64,000 nt of DNA. It comes from Microbacterium hydrocarbonoxydans (GTDB taxonomy: Bacteria > Actinomycetota > Actinomycetes > Actinomycetales > Microbacteriaceae). This document shows, piece after piece, positions 28,202-39,432 of the stretch. Positions within the stretch are counted from its first letter, which is position 1. Each line of letters starts with the position of its first letter. The notes under the pieces were generated by a model. That model saw only the letters and a list, made by a program, of their open reading frames with translations, did no database searches and was not told the origin of the DNA. Both the position numbers and the translations under genes were made by a program. The DNA lies in the NCBI RefSeq assembly GCF_904831005.1, contig NZ_LR882982.1, positions 1,674,001-1,738,000 of the forward strand, written 5' to 3'.

Positions 28202-29194
28202 TCAGGCCTCTGCGGTGGCGAGGCTTCGCGCCTCGCGGATCCGCGCGTCGCGAGCCTTGAGCTGCGGCTCGTTCTCGCGGAAGAGCGAGTACAGCGGAGC
28301 CGCGACGAACAGCGTCGAGTACGTCGCCACGAGGATGCCGACGAAGATCGACAGCGAGATGTCGGTGAGCGACTCGGCACCGAGCCAGAAGGCGCCGATG
28401 AAGAGCACCGCACCGACCGGAAGCGCGGCGACCACGGAGGTGTTGATCGAGCGGATCAGCGTCTGGTTGACCGCGAGGTTCACCGACTCTCCGAACAGGC
28501 GCGAAGACTGCTCGCCGTCCTCGGTCGTGTTCTCGCGGATCTTGTCGAACACCACCGTCGTGTCGTAGAGCGAATACGCCAGGATCGTCAGGAATCCGAT
28601 CACCGCCGCCGGCGAGATCTCGAACCCTGCGAGGGCGTACACGCCCACGGTGATCACGAGCACGTCGAGAAGACCGATGATCGCCGCGGCGGACATCTTC
28701 CAGGTGCGGAAGTAGATCGCGAGGATCAGGAACGTGAGCGCGAGGAAGATCGCCAGGCCCCACAAGGACTGCTTGGTCACGTTCTCGCCCCAGGCAGGGC
28801 CGATGAACGACGAGGTGACGCTGTCGGGCTCGACGCCGTACGCCTCGGCCAGCGCCGCGGACACCTGCTGAGTCTCGTCTGCGCTCATCTGGTCGGTCTG
28901 CACACGGATGTCCGCGTCGCCCACGACCACGACCTTCGTCGCGGCGTCGGGGACCACCGACTGCACGGCGGTCGTCGCAGTGTCCTGCTCGAGGGAGTCG
29001 GGCGCCTGAACGGTGAACTGCGAGCCACCGGTGAACTCGATCGAGAACTGAACCGGACGGAACAGCGGCACGAGCGCAGAGCCGACCACGAGGACGATCG
29101 CGATGATGAACCACAGCCGGCGCTTGCCGACGAACGGGAAGGAGGTCTTTCCCGAGTAGAGATTGTTGCCGAACTCGTTCATGGATGCCATCAC
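28202..29194 (-). CDS. secF: Protein translocase subunit SecF
   Basis: 330 residues with six predicted transmembrane helices. First helix LWFIIAIVLVVGSALVPLF, then the periplasmic P1 domain starting VQFSIEFTGGSQFTV, then the five-helix RND-type core with ILAYSLYDTTVVFDKIREN (the SecF signature) and INTSVVAALPVGAVLF. With SecD it uses the proton gradient to complete export by SecYEG. GTG at 29194 overlaps the secD stop (GTGA); the next codon, ATG at 29191, is also possible. Confidence 0.97.
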   Translation of the reverse strand: MMASMNEFGNNLYSGKTSFPFVGKRRLWFIIAIVLVVGSALVPLFRPVQFSIEFTGGSQFTVQAPDSLEQDTATTAVQSVVPDAATKVVVVGDADIRVQTDQMSADETQQVSAALAEAYGVEPDSVTSSFIGPAWGENVTKQSLWGLAIFLALTFLILAIYFRTWKMSAAAIIGLLDVLVITVGVYALAGFEISPAAVIGFLTILAYSLYDTTVVFDKIRENTTEDGEQSSRLFGESVNLAVNQTLIRSINTSVVAALPVGAVLFIGAFWLGAESLTDISLSIFVGILVATYSTLFVAAPLYSLFRENEPQLKARDARIREARSLATAEA

Positions 29195-30921
29195 GCGTCC
29201 CCCTCACTTCCGGAGCTGGTGGATCTCTCACCGGCGAGTGCTTCGGCGCGCTTGCGCTCTGCGATGGTCTGACGCCGCTCGGCCTCGCCGCGGGCGCGGG
29301 TGTTCTTCGCGCCGCGACCGGCGGAGGCCGTCGTGACCTCCCTGAATTGTGCGCGGCTCCGGTAGACGGAACCCAGCGATTCGGGGTCGAGGCCCGAGAG
29401 CTTGTGCCCGCCGCCGAAGAACGTGGTGCGTGCGAGGAGCTGCATCACCGGGTGCGTGAAGATCACGAAGATGAACACGTCGATGAGGGTCGTGAGACCC
29501 AGCGTGAACGCGAAGCCCTTCACGGTGGCATCCGCGAGGATGTAGAGCACGACGGCCGCGAGGATGTTGATCGACTTCGAGATGTAGATCGTGCGCTTGG
29601 CACGGCCCCAGCCGTCTTCGACCGCCGAGGTGATCGACTTGCCGTCGCGCAGCTCATCACGTATTCGTTCGAAGTACACGATGAACGAGTCGGCCGTGAA
29701 ACCGATCGACACGATGAGACCGGCGACTCCCGCGAGCGACAGACGGAACCCGAGGCGCCACGCCAGGATGCAGATGATGATGTAGGTGAGCACGGCCATC
29801 ACCGCGATCGACGCGATGATCACCGTACCGAGCGCTCGATAGACGATCAGCGAGTAGATCGCGACGAGTGCGAGTCCGATGAGTCCGGCGATCAGGCCGA
29901 TCTGCAGCTGCTGCGTTCCGAGCGTCGCAGAGACGGTGTCGCTGCTCTGCACGACGAAGCTCAGCGGCAGCGCGCCGAACTTGAGCTGATCGGCGAGCGT
30001 CGTGGCCGTCTCCTGGGTGAAGCTGCCCGAGATGCTCGGGCGGCCGTCGAGGATCTGACCGTTCATCTGCGGGGCGCTGATCACCGAGCCGTCGAGGACG
30101 AACGCGAACTGGTCGCGAGGGGTGACGCCGTCGATGCGGTTCTGATTGAGGCGCGTGCTCACCTGGCCGAACTTCTCGGTGCCCTCGCCGTTCATCTCGA
30201 GCTGCACGAGCCATGCGCCCGAGCGAGGATCGCGCCCCGCCGTCGCGTCGGTGATCACGTCACCGGTCAGCTCGGTCGGGCCGAGGAGGTACTTGGCCTG
30301 GTTCGTGGGATCGCACGCGATGAGCGGCTCGTCCTTGGGGGCGTTCGACGGATCCGTCGACGGGTCGGCGCAGTCGTACGCGAGGAACTCCGCACTCAGC
30401 TTGTCGGTGACCCACGCGAGGTCGCTGGCATCGGTGGGTTCCGCGGTGGGTGTGGCGTTGAGAGAGTCGTCAGGCGTCGGGTACGGCGTCTCATTGCCGT
30501 CCTCACCCACGAATGAGGTCGCCGCCGCCGTGGTGGCCAGCACGGGCCGGAACTCGAGCTGCGCACTGGACTGGATGCGCTGTCGCGTCTCCTCGTCGGC
30601 GTTGCCCGGGATCTGGACGACGATGTTCTGTCCGCCCTCGGTGGTAATGTCGGCCTCGGCCACGCCCGAGGCGTCGACGCGCTGGCGGATGATCGCCGCC
30701 GCCTGGTCGAGCTGCTCCTGCGAGGGAGCGGCGCCGCTCTCGGTCTCAGCGCTGAGGACGATCTGCGTGCCGCCCTGCAGGTCGAGGGCGAGCTCGGGCG
30801 TCCAGGAGCTCTTCTGGAACACGTACACGCCCAGCGCGTTGACGCCGAACAGGACCCCCGTCACCAGGAGCAGGCCGAGGAGGACCCGCCAGGCGTGACG
30901 GACCGGAGAGGATGAAGCCAC
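29191..30921 (-). CDS. secD: Protein translocase subunit SecD
   Basis: 576 residues. N-terminal helix (AWRVLLGLLLVTGVLFGVNALGV in about residues 10-32), a P1 domain with LALDLQGGTQIVL, and five C-terminal membrane helices including GLIVSIGFTADSFIVYFERIRDEL. An insertion of about 70 residues rich in Thr/Asp/Pro (about residues 150-215, including NETPYPTPDDSLNATPTAEP) lies in the P1 region, as is usual in actinobacterial SecD. The C-terminal cytoplasmic tail of about 70 residues is basic. It pairs with SecF. Confidence 0.97.
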   Translation of the reverse strand: MASSSPVRHAWRVLLGLLLVTGVLFGVNALGVYVFQKSSWTPELALDLQGGTQIVLSAETESGAAPSQEQLDQAAAIIRQRVDASGVAEADITTEGGQNIVVQIPGNADEETRQRIQSSAQLEFRPVLATTAAATSFVGEDGNETPYPTPDDSLNATPTAEPTDASDLAWVTDKLSAEFLAYDCADPSTDPSNAPKDEPLIACDPTNQAKYLLGPTELTGDVITDATAGRDPRSGAWLVQLEMNGEGTEKFGQVSTRLNQNRIDGVTPRDQFAFVLDGSVISAPQMNGQILDGRPSISGSFTQETATTLADQLKFGALPLSFVVQSSDTVSATLGTQQLQIGLIAGLIGLALVAIYSLIVYRALGTVIIASIAVMAVLTYIIICILAWRLGFRLSLAGVAGLIVSIGFTADSFIVYFERIRDELRDGKSITSAVEDGWGRAKRTIYISKSINILAAVVLYILADATVKGFAFTLGLTTLIDVFIFVIFTHPVMQLLARTTFFGGGHKLSGLDPESLGSVYRSRAQFREVTTASAGRGAKNTRARGEAERRQTIAERKRAEALAGERSTSSGSEGDA

Positions 30922-30982
30922 GTGTGATCAGCTTTCTGAGATGCCCGAGCGCGGAACGCTGCGGTGCCGCGAAGAAGGGTGC

Positions 30983-31390
30983 TTACTTGTCGTCGGCGTC
31001 GCGCTCGAGGCGACGGCGGGTCTCTTCAGGCGTCTCGACCACGGCGGCGTCGGCGGCGAGAGGGTCGATGTCGCTCACGACCGGGGTCTCGTCGTCGAAC
31101 TCTGCGACGGTGACGTCGTCCTTGGGCTCGACGATGCGCAGGATGGCCTGGCTGTGCACCTCGATGACCGTGCCGGGAGCGATCTCGATGAGGGCGGGCG
31201 AGTCGAGGTCTTCGTGGTCATACGCGACCACGGTGCCGTAGATGCCGCCCTGCATGAGGACCTTGGCGCCGGGAACCGTCTTGGATGCCTTCTCCTCCTG
31301 CTCCGCCTTCATCTGCTTCTGGCGCTTGCGTCCGTTGACGAACATGAACACGACGAGAACGGCAAGAAGGCCGAAGAGAAGGATTTCCAT
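30983..31390 (-). CDS. yajC: Preprotein translocase subunit YajC
   Basis: 135 residues: one N-terminal membrane helix (MEILLFGLLAVLVVFMFVN), a basic segment (GRKRQKQMKAEQEEKA), and the conserved core VLMQGGIYGTVVAY. The C-terminal tail is acidic (PLAADAAVVETPEET). Associates with the SecDF complex. It sits immediately upstream of secD (61-base gap). Confidence 0.95.
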   Translation of the reverse strand: MEILLFGLLAVLVVFMFVNGRKRQKQMKAEQEEKASKTVPGAKVLMQGGIYGTVVAYDHEDLDSPALIEIAPGTVIEVHSQAILRIVEPKDDVTVAEFDDETPVVSDIDPLAADAAVVETPEETRRRLERDADDK

Positions 31391-31464
31391 GGGTGGCTAG
31401 CGCCTTTCGCAGGTGCACGCACCAACCAGCGGGCGCACAGATTTATCGGGGGAAGTCTTCAGCG

Positions 31465-31470
31465 ATTATA
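31465..31470 (-). promoter_or_regulatory. Perfect -10 hexamer (TATAAT) upstream of yajC-secDF
   Basis: The minus-strand hexamer TATAAT overlaps the ruvB stop codon and lies about 75 bases before the yajC start. A consensus -10 is rare in DNA of this GC content. No good -35 at 16-18 bases (only TGACGG at 20). It may be an internal promoter giving yajC-secDF-rel expression independent of ruv. Confidence 0.4.
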
Positions 31471-32491
31471 GGTCATCGAAGCGAAGCGCCCCGTCAGGGT
31501 GAGCGACGCCCAGGTGGGCATATGCCTCGGGCATCGCCACTCGGCCGCGCGGGGTGCGACCGAGGAAGCCGATGCGCACGAGATAGGGCTCCACGACGCT
31601 CTCGACGGTCTCGGCCTCTTCGCCGACCGCGACGGCCAGGGTGCTGAGCCCCACCGGGCCCCCGCGGAACCTGCGCACCAGCGATTCCAGCACAGCGCGG
31701 TCGAGCCGGTCCAGACCGATCGGGTCGACGTCGTAGAGCTCCAGCGCCGCACGCACGCCATCGAGCGTCGCCGCTCCCCCGCCGTGCACCAGTGCGTAGT
31801 CCCGCACCCGCCGCAGAAGCCGGTTGGCGATACGCGGCGTGCCGCGCGAGCGTCGGGCGATCTCCGAGAGCGAGTCGCGCGGCAGGTCGACGCCGAGCAC
31901 GACGGCCGAGCGGGCGATCACCTGCTCGAGCTCCGGCTCGTCGTAGAACTCGAGATGGCCGGTGAAACCGAACCGATCGCGCAAGGGGTTGGGAAGCAGG
32001 CCGGATCGCGTCGTGGCACCGACGAGCGTGAACGGAGCGAGCTCCAACGGGATGCTCGTCGCACCGGCGCCCTTGCCGACCATGATGTCGATGCGGAAGT
32101 CCTCCATGGCGAGATACAGCATCTCTTCGGCCGACCTCGCCATGCGGTGGATCTCGTCGATGAACAGCACCTCGCCCGGGACCAGGCTCGACAGGAGCGC
32201 CGCCAAGTCCCCCGCATGCTGGATCGCCGGTCCGCTGGAGAGGCGCAGCGGTCGCTGGCTCTCATGCGCGACGATCATCGCCAGCGTCGTCTTGCCGAGC
32301 CCTGGTGGGCCCGCCAGCAGGATGTGATCGGGAGGACGATTCTGGATCCGTGCCGCGTCGAGCAGCAGCTGCAGCTGACCGCGCACCTTCTGCTGACCGA
32401 CGAACTCGCCGAGGCTGGTCGGCCGCAACGCCCCTTCGATCGCGAGCTCGGTCTCGTCCACCGGCTCCTCGGCGTCTCGAGCGTCAGACAC
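31466..32491 (-). CDS. ruvB: Holliday junction branch migration ATPase RuvB
   Basis: 341 residues. Walker A is [20 protein letters not shown], Walker B is [10 protein letters not shown], sensor 1 is [20 protein letters not shown], and the C-terminal winged helix ends around [18 protein letters not shown] hexameric motor with RuvA. GTG start at 32491 overlaps the last codons and stop of ruvA by 8 bases; I prefer it over further upstream in-frame starts because the family N-terminus ([13 protein letters not shown]) begins about 20 residues in. Confidence 0.97.
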   Translation of the reverse strand: MSDARDAEEPVDETELAIEGALRPTSLGEFVGQQKVRGQLQLLLDAARIQNRPPDHILLAGPPGLGKTTLAMIVAHESQRPLRLSSGPAIQHAGDLAALLSSLVPGEVLFIDEIHRMARSAEEMLYLAMEDFRIDIMVGKGAGATSIPLELAPFTLVGATTRSGLLPNPLRDRFGFTGHLEFYDEPELEQVIARSAVVLGVDLPRDSLSEIARRSRGTPRIANRLLRRVRDYALVHGGGAATLDGVRAALELYDVDPIGLDRLDRAVLESLVRRFRGGPVGLSTLAVAVGEEAETVESVVEPYLVRIGFLGRTPRGRVAMPEAYAHLGVAHPDGALRFDDL

Positions 32492-33092
32492 GCGCGGGTC
32501 CCAACATCGCCAGCGTACGGCGCAGGAGCGGTGCGACGGCGGACTTCTCGGCATCCGTGGCCTCGGCGGCCGTCTGGCTCGCTGCCTCGGCCGCGACCTT
32601 CTCGGACCAGCCCAGCCCGACCAGCGCCGCAGTGACCTGATCGACGACGTCAGAACCGCCGCTCGTCGTGGCCTTCGAGGCGATTCCGCTCGGCTGCACC
32701 TTCCCGGCGAGCTGCACGACGATCAGCTTCGCCGTCTTGGGGCCGATCCCCGACACTCTGCGGAACGGCGCGTCGTCTTCGGCGTTGACCGCTTCGGCGA
32801 TCTGATCAACAGTCATATGCGACAGCACGCCGAGCGCGGATTTCGGCCCGACGCCCGTGACGCTGATGAGCAGCCCGAAGATCTCGAGTTCGCTGCGATC
32901 GGCGAAACCGTAGAGCGAGAGCGCATCCTCGCGGACGATCAGGCTCGTGTGCAGCAGCAGCCGCTCTCCCACGGTCGCCGTGTGGGCCACGTCGACGGGA
33001 ACCGCCACGGAGAAGCCGACACCCCCCACATCGATGACGACCTGGTCGGACGACGAGTGCAGGACAGAGCCGTGCAGCGAGGAGATCATCAC
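32484..33092 (-). CDS. ruvA: Holliday junction branch migration protein RuvA
   Basis: 202 residues. N-terminal OB domain ([25 protein letters not shown]), two helix-hairpin-helix motifs ([34 protein letters not shown]), and the C-terminal domain III that contacts RuvB ([18 protein letters not shown]). GTG at 33092 followed at once by ATG codons; ATG at 33089 may be the real start. 6 bases after ruvC. Confidence 0.97.
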   Translation of the reverse strand: MMISSLHGSVLHSSSDQVVIDVGGVGFSVAVPVDVAHTATVGERLLLHTSLIVREDALSLYGFADRSELEIFGLLISVTGVGPKSALGVLSHMTVDQIAEAVNAEDDAPFRRVSGIGPKTAKLIVVQLAGKVQPSGIASKATTSGGSDVVDQVTAALVGLGWSEKVAAEAASQTAAEATDAEKSAVAPLLRRTLAMLGPARV

Positions 33093-33098
33093 TCCAGA

Positions 33099-33686
33099 CT
33101 AGGCGCGGGATCGTATGTATGTTCGAGCGACACGCTCGGCGTCGGCCCACGCACGCTGCGCAGGCGTCAGAGCCTCACCGCCCGGCGCGCCCGCCGCGCC
33201 CCGACGCCACGCATGACACAGGGCTATCGCCAGCGCGTCAGCCGCGTCGGCCGGCTGCGGCGGCGCGTCCAGGCGGAGGATGCGGGCGATCATCGCCTGC
33301 ACCTGCTTCTTGTCGGCGGAGCCGTACCCGGTGACCGCCGCCTTCACCTCGCTCGGCGTGTGGGTCGCGGCGGGAAGCCCCGCCTCTGCGGCCAGGAGCA
33401 GTGCGACGCCGCTCGCCTGAGCCGTGCCCATGACCGTGTGCGTGTTCTGCTGCGCGAACACGCGCTCCACCGCCACGGCATCGGGACGGTGCTCGGCGAG
33501 CACCTCACGGATGCCGGCCGCGACGAGAGCGAGTCGCTCGCCGATGGGCAGATCGGGGTCCGAACGGATCACTCCGACGTGCACGAGAGTCCCGCGTCGA
33601 GAGCGATCGACGTCGACGACCCCGACGCCACACCGCGTGAGTCCGGGGTCGATGCCGAGCACACGCAGCGAGGAGGTCACCTGCAC
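33099..33686 (-). CDS. ruvC: Holliday junction endonuclease RuvC
   Basis: 195 residues. RNase H-like nuclease with acidic residues in [10 protein letters not shown] (Asp), [14 protein letters not shown] (Glu) and [14 protein letters not shown] (Asp pair). It cuts junctions moved by RuvAB. The C-terminal 25 residues ([18 protein letters not shown]) are an Actinobacteria-type extension. First of the ruvCAB trio; 39 bases after the YebC-family gene. Confidence 0.97.
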   Translation of the reverse strand: MQVTSSLRVLGIDPGLTRCGVGVVDVDRSRRGTLVHVGVIRSDPDLPIGERLALVAAGIREVLAEHRPDAVAVERVFAQQNTHTVMGTAQASGVALLLAAEAGLPAATHTPSEVKAAVTGYGSADKKQVQAMIARILRLDAPPQPADAADALAIALCHAWRRGAAGAPGGEALTPAQRAWADAERVARTYIRSRA

Positions 33687-33725
33687 AGGCTATGCGCCGC
33701 GCACGCCCTCGCCGCGTCGGCGCGC

Positions 33726-34487
33726 CTACGCGTCGTCGTTCTCGAGCTCAGCCTGCACCTCGGCCGACAGATCGAAGTTCGTGAAGACGTTCTGCACGTC
33801 TTCGCTGTCCTCGAGCGCATCGATGAGACGGAACACCTTGCGCGCCGTGTCGGCGTCGATCTCGACCTTGAGGTTGGGCACGAACTCGACGTCGGCCGAC
33901 TCGTAGTCGATGCCGGCATCCTGCAGAGCGCTGCGCACGGCGACGAGGTCGGTGGCCTCGGTGATGATCTCGAAGCCCTCGGCGTGCGGCTCGATCTCTT
34001 CGGCACCGGCTTCGAGAGCTGCCATCATGACGTCGTCCTCGGTGGTCCCCTCGGATCCGACGACGATCACGCCCTTGCGGCTGAAGTTGTAGGCGACGCT
34101 TCCGGGATCCGCGAGTGTGCCGCCGTTGCGGCTCAGTGCGGTGCGCACCTCGGCCGCGGCCCGGTTCTTGTTGTCGGTGAGGCACTCGATCATCATGGCG
34201 ACGCCGTTGGGTCCGTAGCCTTCGTACATGATCGAGGTGTACTCGACGGCCTCTCCGCCGATTCCCGCTCCGCGCTTCACCGCGCGGTCGATGTTGTCCT
34301 TCGGGACCGAGGTCTTCTTGGCCTTCTGAACGGCGTCGAACAGGGTCGGGTTTCCGGCGAGATCAGCTCCGCCGAGCTTCGCCGCGACCTCGATGTTCTT
34401 GATGAGCTTGGCCCAGGACTTGGCGCGCCTGGAGTCGATGATGGCCTTCTTGTGCTTCGTGGTGGCCCACTTGGAATGCCCGGACAT
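33726..34487 (-). CDS. YebC/PmpR-family DNA-binding regulatory protein (TACO1-like)
   Basis: 253 residues. Signature N-terminus [20 protein letters not shown], then [36 protein letters not shown]. Members were long named transcriptional regulators; recent work links the family to translation of proline-rich stretches. It stands just upstream of ruvC, the usual place in Actinobacteria. Start at 34487 chosen because the family N-terminus is exact there. Confidence 0.96.
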   Translation of the reverse strand: MSGHSKWATTKHKKAIIDSRRAKSWAKLIKNIEVAAKLGGADLAGNPTLFDAVQKAKKTSVPKDNIDRAVKRGAGIGGEAVEYTSIMYEGYGPNGVAMMIECLTDNKNRAAAEVRTALSRNGGTLADPGSVAYNFSRKGVIVVGSEGTTEDDVMMAALEAGAEEIEPHAEGFEIITEATDLVAVRSALQDAGIDYESADVEFVPNLKVEIDADTARKVFRLIDALEDSEDVQNVFTNFDLSAEVQAELENDDA

Positions 34488-34646
34488 AAGTCTCCGCTCG
34501 TCGTATCCGCCCGTGGGCTCGGCCCAGGGCATCGTCCATTCTATCGAACCATGCCGCCGCACGTGACTGGACACGTCCTCGTCTGCTGCGGCGGACGAGT
34601 GCATGATGCTCTGGCGCGCGGACGGGCACGGGTGTAGTCCTGAGCC
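34488..34646. promoter_or_regulatory. Divergent region, yebC-type gene / PLP decarboxylase
   Basis: 159 bases. A minus-strand TAGAAT at 34543 to 34538 is a likely -10 for the yebC-ruv transcript. A stem-loop with 9 pairs (one G-U) and a 4-base loop lies at 34578-34599, ahead of the rightward gene. It has no U-tract and its role is unclear. No small gene seen. Confidence 0.35.
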
Positions 34647-36026
34647 ATGGATGACATCGTCGACGATGACAGGGTTCGCGGACTGGATGCGGCTCACCGT
34701 GCGGCGCTGGAGTTCCTCGGGTCTCTCGAGGACAGACCGGTGTGGCCACGCGCGACCCTCGCCGAGATGCTCGACGCGTTCGGCGGCCCGCTGCCCGACG
34801 ACGGCCTGGCCGCCGCTGACGTCATCACCGAGATCGCGTCGCGGGCGGATCCGGGGCTCGTCGCGATCCCCGGCGGCCGGTTCTTCGGATTCGTGATCGG
34901 CGGGACCCACCCGGCCGCCCTCGCCGCCGACTGGTTGGTCTCGACATGGGATCAGAACTCGGGCTCCGCCCTGCTCACTCCGACCACCGTGGCGCTGGAG
35001 CGCGTCGCGGGACGATGGATGCTCGACGTCCTCGGCCTGCCCGACTCCGCGAGCGTCGGTTTCGTCACCGGGTGCCAGATGGCGAACTTCACCTGCCTCG
35101 CGACCGCGCGCAACGCCGTGCTGGCCCGTGTCGGCTGGAACCTCAGCGAGCAGGGACTGCGCGAGGCGCCTCGGATCCGCTTCGTCGTGGGCGCGGATCG
35201 ACATGGCTCCATCGACCGCGCGGCCCGCTTCCTCGGTATCGGTCGCACCGAGATCAGCGTCGTCGAATCGGACGAGCAAGGACGCATGCGACCGGAGGAT
35301 CTGAAGGCAGAGCTCGCGAACGGCGCCGGCCCGCTCATCGTGTGCCTGCAGGCCGGCGAGGTGCACACCGGCGCATTCGACGACTTCGCATCACTCGTGC
35401 CGATCGCGCACGAGCACGGCGCCTGGGTGCATGTGGACGGGGCCTTCGGCCTGTGGGCAGCGGCGTCCGACTCGCTGCGACCGCTCACGACCGGCATGTC
35501 GGCCGCCGACTCCTGGGCGACCGATGCGCACAAGACCCTCAACGTGCCGTACGACTGCGGGATGGCGATCGTACGAGACCCTGTCGACTCGATCGCCGCC
35601 TTCCGTACCGGCGGCGACTACCTGATCTACACCAGCCTCGATCCCTGGGACGTCTCCCCCGAGCTGTCGCGTCGTGCGCGAGGCGTGCCCGCATGGGCGG
35701 CGATGCGCGGCCTCGGCCGAGTCGGGATCTCGCAGTTGATCGACAGGCTCCACGAGAACGCGGTGGCGATGGCCGAGGGTCTCGCGACGATCGACGGCAT
35801 CCGCGTCCTCAATCACGTCGGCTACACGCAGGTGATGTTCTGCCTCGATTCCGACGTCGCGACGCGGGCGCTGGGCGAGGCCGTGCTCGCTGAGGGCACC
35901 GCCGCGCTGACCGGCGCCGCATGGCGGGGCCGAGCCGCACTCCGCTGCTCGATGTCGTCCTGGGCGACGACTCGAGACGACATCGACCGCACGGTCGCCG
36001 CGATCCGCGGACTCGTGTCGGCCTGA
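34647..36026 (+). CDS. Group II PLP-dependent amino acid decarboxylase-like protein
   Basis: 459 residues, fold type [23 protein letters not shown] and [19 protein letters not shown] match the N-terminal part. [18 protein letters not shown] holds the phosphate-binding turn, [15 protein letters not shown] the Asp pairing with the pyridine N, and [14 protein letters not shown] the Schiff-base Lys. It resembles aromatic L-amino-acid/glutamate decarboxylases, but substrate cannot be deduced; many actinobacterial copies are annotated as aspartate aminotransferase family. ATG at 34647. Convergent with jetC (16-base gap) and close to the B6 genes. Confidence 0.85.
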   Translation: MDDIVDDDRVRGLDAAHRAALEFLGSLEDRPVWPRATLAEMLDAFGGPLPDDGLAAADVITEIASRADPGLVAIPGGRFFGFVIGGTHPAALAADWLVSTWDQNSGSALLTPTTVALERVAGRWMLDVLGLPDSASVGFVTGCQMANFTCLATARNAVLARVGWNLSEQGLREAPRIRFVVGADRHGSIDRAARFLGIGRTEISVVESDEQGRMRPEDLKAELANGAGPLIVCLQAGEVHTGAFDDFASLVPIAHEHGAWVHVDGAFGLWAAASDSLRPLTTGMSAADSWATDAHKTLNVPYDCGMAIVRDPVDSIAAFRTGGDYLIYTSLDPWDVSPELSRRARGVPAWAAMRGLGRVGISQLIDRLHENAVAMAEGLATIDGIRVLNHVGYTQVMFCLDSDVATRALGEAVLAEGTAALTGAAWRGRAALRCSMSSWATTRDDIDRTVAAIRGLVSA

Positions 36027-36042
36027 GGCATCGCGGAGCCGA

Positions 36043-39000
36043 TCACGGCGCCTCCGTCGGCAGCCCCACCTTCGGCCGTGCCCATGACCTGCCCCTGGTG
36101 TCCTTCAGGATGTCGTACTCGACGTCGACGTGCGGCTCGATCGCGCTGTACTTGTCGTTCGGTGCACCGATCACGAGCTGGAAGCCCAGTCCGCGCCACG
36201 CGCCGATGGCCCTCTTCGTGAAGTGGGCGTCTGCTTTGATCAGCGCCTCGTCCATGAACACGGGGGCGTATCGCGGACGCTCCGCACCGGCGTCGCCCAG
36301 CTGATAGCGCAGCGCGGCTCCGACGATGAACGCCACGAGCTCCTGCGACTCACCGCCCGACTTCTCGCCGATGTGGTCGTAGAGGGCGACGTGCTCCCGA
36401 GTCACGGCGTGCACCCGCTCCGCGCTCACACGCACGTGGTTGCGCACGTCGATGAGCTCGGCGAAGTCGGGGGCCGTGCGACGCATCCTGGCGATCAGTC
36501 GACTCATCCTGCGATAGACGTTCTCGCGCTCGGCATCGCTCGTCGCCGCATCGATCAGACCGCGGACCTCACGCAGCTCCCTGCGGAACCGTCTGCGCGC
36601 CTCGGACTGGTTCTCGCGCGGAGAGATCTGCAAGCGGTGGTCGTCGTCGTAGAACGGCAGCTCCTCCATGATCCTGTTGATGGGCTCGATGCGATTCCTG
36701 ATCTCGCGGAGCGACCGGCTGAGCGTCGAATCGAGGCTCGTCAGATCGTTTCCGGAGAGCTTGAGAAGACTGTCGCGCCACTCCGACTCGAGTTCGTGAA
36801 GTCCGTTGGTCTCGAGCGCATCGAGGATCGATTCGAACTCGGCGACGGATTCATCGGGGTCGGGCAGGATCGTCAGCGTGTCCCACCGCTCGAGGAAGCC
36901 CGTCATCAGACGACGCATCTGCTCGCGCTGCTCGGCATGCGAGGCCGCGGCCGCCGTGCGGTCCTCGAGGAGACGTGTCGCAGCGGTTCGCAGCGCGGAA
37001 TCCAGCTGCGCGAGTCGTTCGGATGCGGTCACACTCACCGCTGTGTCGGCGCCGAGGAACCGCGCGTCGAGGAAGGCGCGATGGCGCTCCTCGACAGCGA
37101 GGCCGGCTGCGTCGGCGGCGTCGATGATCCGCTGACACACGTCGACCTGATCGGTGACCTCGACCCAGCGATCCTGGGCGAGCGTGAGTTCGCCGCCGAG
37201 TCGGGCGCTCTCGTCGCGCAGGCGTGCCGCGCGTGCGCGCAGTTCGTCTGCCTGGGACTGGAGATCGGCGATCTGCGGATGCTCGGCGGAGACCTCGGCC
37301 TGGACGCCGATCCACCTCGACCGCTCGGCTGAGACCGCATCCACATCGAGCTGCTCCCACGTGAGGTCCTCGATCTTGGCGCGTGCCTTCGCGGTGACGT
37401 CGAGGAGGTCGAGGCGGCGTTCCGCATCGGCGGCCGCGTCGGCCGCGGCATCCCGTCGCTCCTCGAGCTCCGCGATCTGCTCGTCGAGATCGCGCAGACG
37501 ACGCCCGTTCGAGAACCCGAGCAGATTCGCGCGACCGTGGCCGCCGTGCGAACCGCGGTCGCCCTGCGACACCTGCCCGGCGAGCGTCAGCGCACGTGGA
37601 TGCGCGGCGAGTTCGGCTGAGGAATCGACGCACACATACCCGAACCGCTCGTCGAGCCTGTGCTGAAGCCACCCGGTGAAAGGGGTCGTCCTGTGGTCGA
37701 GCCGCCCGGGAAGCGTGCGAGGGTCGGAAGGTCGCGACTCGGCCAGACCGGTCTGCACGCCTTCGTAGTTGATCCGCTCGGGAGTGCGCACCGACTCGAT
37801 CGCCGTGCGGAATCGCTCGAGGTCGGCGACGTCGACGAGCAGCGTGCGTGCGAAAGCACCGAGGGCCAAGTTGAAGGCTTCTCGCCAGGGCTCGAACTCG
37901 GTACGCACCTCGACGAGCTCTCCCACGAAGGGCAGATCGTCAGGCGCCAGCCCCGCCGCGGCGGCGAGCAGCGCGCGAGACTCATGAAGGTGCGCCGGAA
38001 TGCTGCCGCGCAGATGCTCGGTGCGCTCTCGTTCCTCACGCGCCTGAGCGAGTTCGCGTTCCGCCGTCCTGCGCGCGGACTCCGCGTCGGCGAAGGCCGC
38101 ACGCGCGCTGCGGAGCCCTCCCTCCGGCTGCTCATCACGCAGTCGAGCGAGCAGCTCCTCGTACTGCGACGCCGTGTGAACCTCGGCGCCGAGCTCCCGC
38201 ACGACGGCATCGAACCGCACACGCTCCCGTCGCACCTCGTCGAGACGGCGTTCGACCGCGCGCAGCTCCCGCTGAGCGGTGTCGAGCCGATCACCCCCCG
38301 ACTGGCGCAGGACGTCGAGGAGACCCTCGCGTTCGAGTTCGGCGGCGTCGACCAGGGCGTTCTTCTCGCGCAGGGCGAGCTGGAGGGCCCGCGTCCGATC
38401 ACGCAGCTCCCCCTCGACCTCCCGCAGCAGGTCGAGCCGGCGTTCCGCGCTCCACAGCGCAGCGAGCGAAGCGGGATCGGAGAAGACGCCGACCTCGTCC
38501 ACGACCCGGATCCGCTCCGCCGCCGTGTCGATCCTCGCTGCGATGTCGCGGATGGGCTGGAGAGCCGCGACCTGCTGCTTGGCGACCAGCATCCGAGTGC
38601 GCGTGCTCTCGAGCTCATCGAAGTGGGCGACGACCGCGTCAGCGGTCGCCATGGTCTCGGGCTCGTCGAGCACGAGCTTCTTGTAGAGGTCATCGACCGT
38701 GGTGATCTGCTGACCCGCCTGGATGCGTGCGAGAAGGCTGATCGCCTTCGCCCCTGATCCGGCGGCACCGATGCCGAGCACCGCATGCAGACGCGCAGAG
38801 AACTCGCGGTCCGTCGCCAGAGGCTCCAGCCCGAGGGCACGCGCAGATGCGTCGCTCAACCGCAGCGTCGCCGCCTGCTCGAGGCGCCCGAGATCGAACG
38901 CGCCCTCGATCGTCGCGCGCAGCCGCGTCGTGTCCTCGAGCGTGCGGGCATCGGCGGGGATGTACCAGCCGCGCACCGCTGTGAAGCGCGATCCGTCGTG

Positions 39001-39432
39001 ATCGAGCCAGGTCATCGCGACAGCGCTCCAGGTATCGTCGCCGTCGCCGCGCAGCACGCGGAGCTTCGTGCCCTCGTCGGTGCGGGACTCATCGATCTTT
39101 CCGCGACCGTACGACAGGATGTTCCGCTGCTCGTCGCCTCGCGGACGCCCCGTGACTCCCCCGTTGGATGCCCCGTTGAACGGGGTCGTGTGCGGCATCA
39201 TGAGGGCGATGTAGCCGTCCATCAGCGTCGACTTGCCCGAGCCCGATCCGCCGCAGAGCAGAGTCGCATCAGGTGAGAACCGCACTCGATGCGGCCCGCC
39301 GTCGTAGCCGCCCCAGTTGATGAGCTGCAGCTCTTCGGCGACCCACTGCTGTCCTCGGGAACTCGACGGGATCATGCCGAAGAGCGTGTCCATCATCGTC
39401 ATCGCGACACCGCCGTCTGTGCGCGCAACCAT
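36043..39432 (-). CDS. jetC: JetC / MksB-like SMC ATPase of a Wadjet-type condensin
   Basis: 1129 residues. Walker [10 protein letters not shown] at about residues 61-69, long heptad-rich arms (about 290-500 and 660-860) around a hinge-like globular middle, the ABC signature GEKSGGESQ at about 1017, and Walker [14 protein letters not shown] near 1055. The split ATPase head joined by coiled coils is the SMC plan, and the length suits the JetC/MksB family. In Wadjet, JetABC extrudes DNA and JetD cuts plasmids. Start: ATG 39432 has AAGGAG 8 bases upstream; ATG 39402 (overlapping the jetB stop as ATGA) is the alternative. It follows jetB and no jetD comes after it. Confidence 0.9.
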   Translation of the reverse strand: MVARTDGGVAMTMMDTLFGMIPSSSRGQQWVAEELQLINWGGYDGGPHRVRFSPDATLLCGGSGSGKSTLMDGYIALMMPHTTPFNGASNGGVTGRPRGDEQRNILSYGRGKIDESRTDEGTKLRVLRGDGDDTWSAVAMTWLDHDGSRFTAVRGWYIPADARTLEDTTRLRATIEGAFDLGRLEQAATLRLSDASARALGLEPLATDREFSARLHAVLGIGAAGSGAKAISLLARIQAGQQITTVDDLYKKLVLDEPETMATADAVVAHFDELESTRTRMLVAKQQVAALQPIRDIAARIDTAAERIRVVDEVGVFSDPASLAALWSAERRLDLLREVEGELRDRTRALQLALREKNALVDAAELEREGLLDVLRQSGGDRLDTAQRELRAVERRLDEVRRERVRFDAVVRELGAEVHTASQYEELLARLRDEQPEGGLRSARAAFADAESARRTAERELAQAREERERTEHLRGSIPAHLHESRALLAAAAGLAPDDLPFVGELVEVRTEFEPWREAFNLALGAFARTLLVDVADLERFRTAIESVRTPERINYEGVQTGLAESRPSDPRTLPGRLDHRTTPFTGWLQHRLDERFGYVCVDSSAELAAHPRALTLAGQVSQGDRGSHGGHGRANLLGFSNGRRLRDLDEQIAELEERRDAAADAAADAERRLDLLDVTAKARAKIEDLTWEQLDVDAVSAERSRWIGVQAEVSAEHPQIADLQSQADELRARAARLRDESARLGGELTLAQDRWVEVTDQVDVCQRIIDAADAAGLAVEERHRAFLDARFLGADTAVSVTASERLAQLDSALRTAATRLLEDRTAAAASHAEQREQMRRLMTGFLERWDTLTILPDPDESVAEFESILDALETNGLHELESEWRDSLLKLSGNDLTSLDSTLSRSLREIRNRIEPINRIMEELPFYDDDHRLQISPRENQSEARRRFRRELREVRGLIDAATSDAERENVYRRMSRLIARMRRTAPDFAELIDVRNHVRVSAERVHAVTREHVALYDHIGEKSGGESQELVAFIVGAALRYQLGDAGAERPRYAPVFMDEALIKADAHFTKRAIGAWRGLGFQLVIGAPNDKYSAIEPHVDVEYDILKDTRGRSWARPKVGLPTEAP

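Noticed and set aside
25956..28568. Long plus-strand open frame (870 codons) opposite rel and part of secF
   Set aside because: Antisense shadow of well-supported genes.
33726..35366. Longer 5' version of the YebC-family gene (546 codons)
   Set aside because: The extension runs antisense through the PLP decarboxylase gene; the family N-terminus [15 protein letters not shown] starts at 34487.
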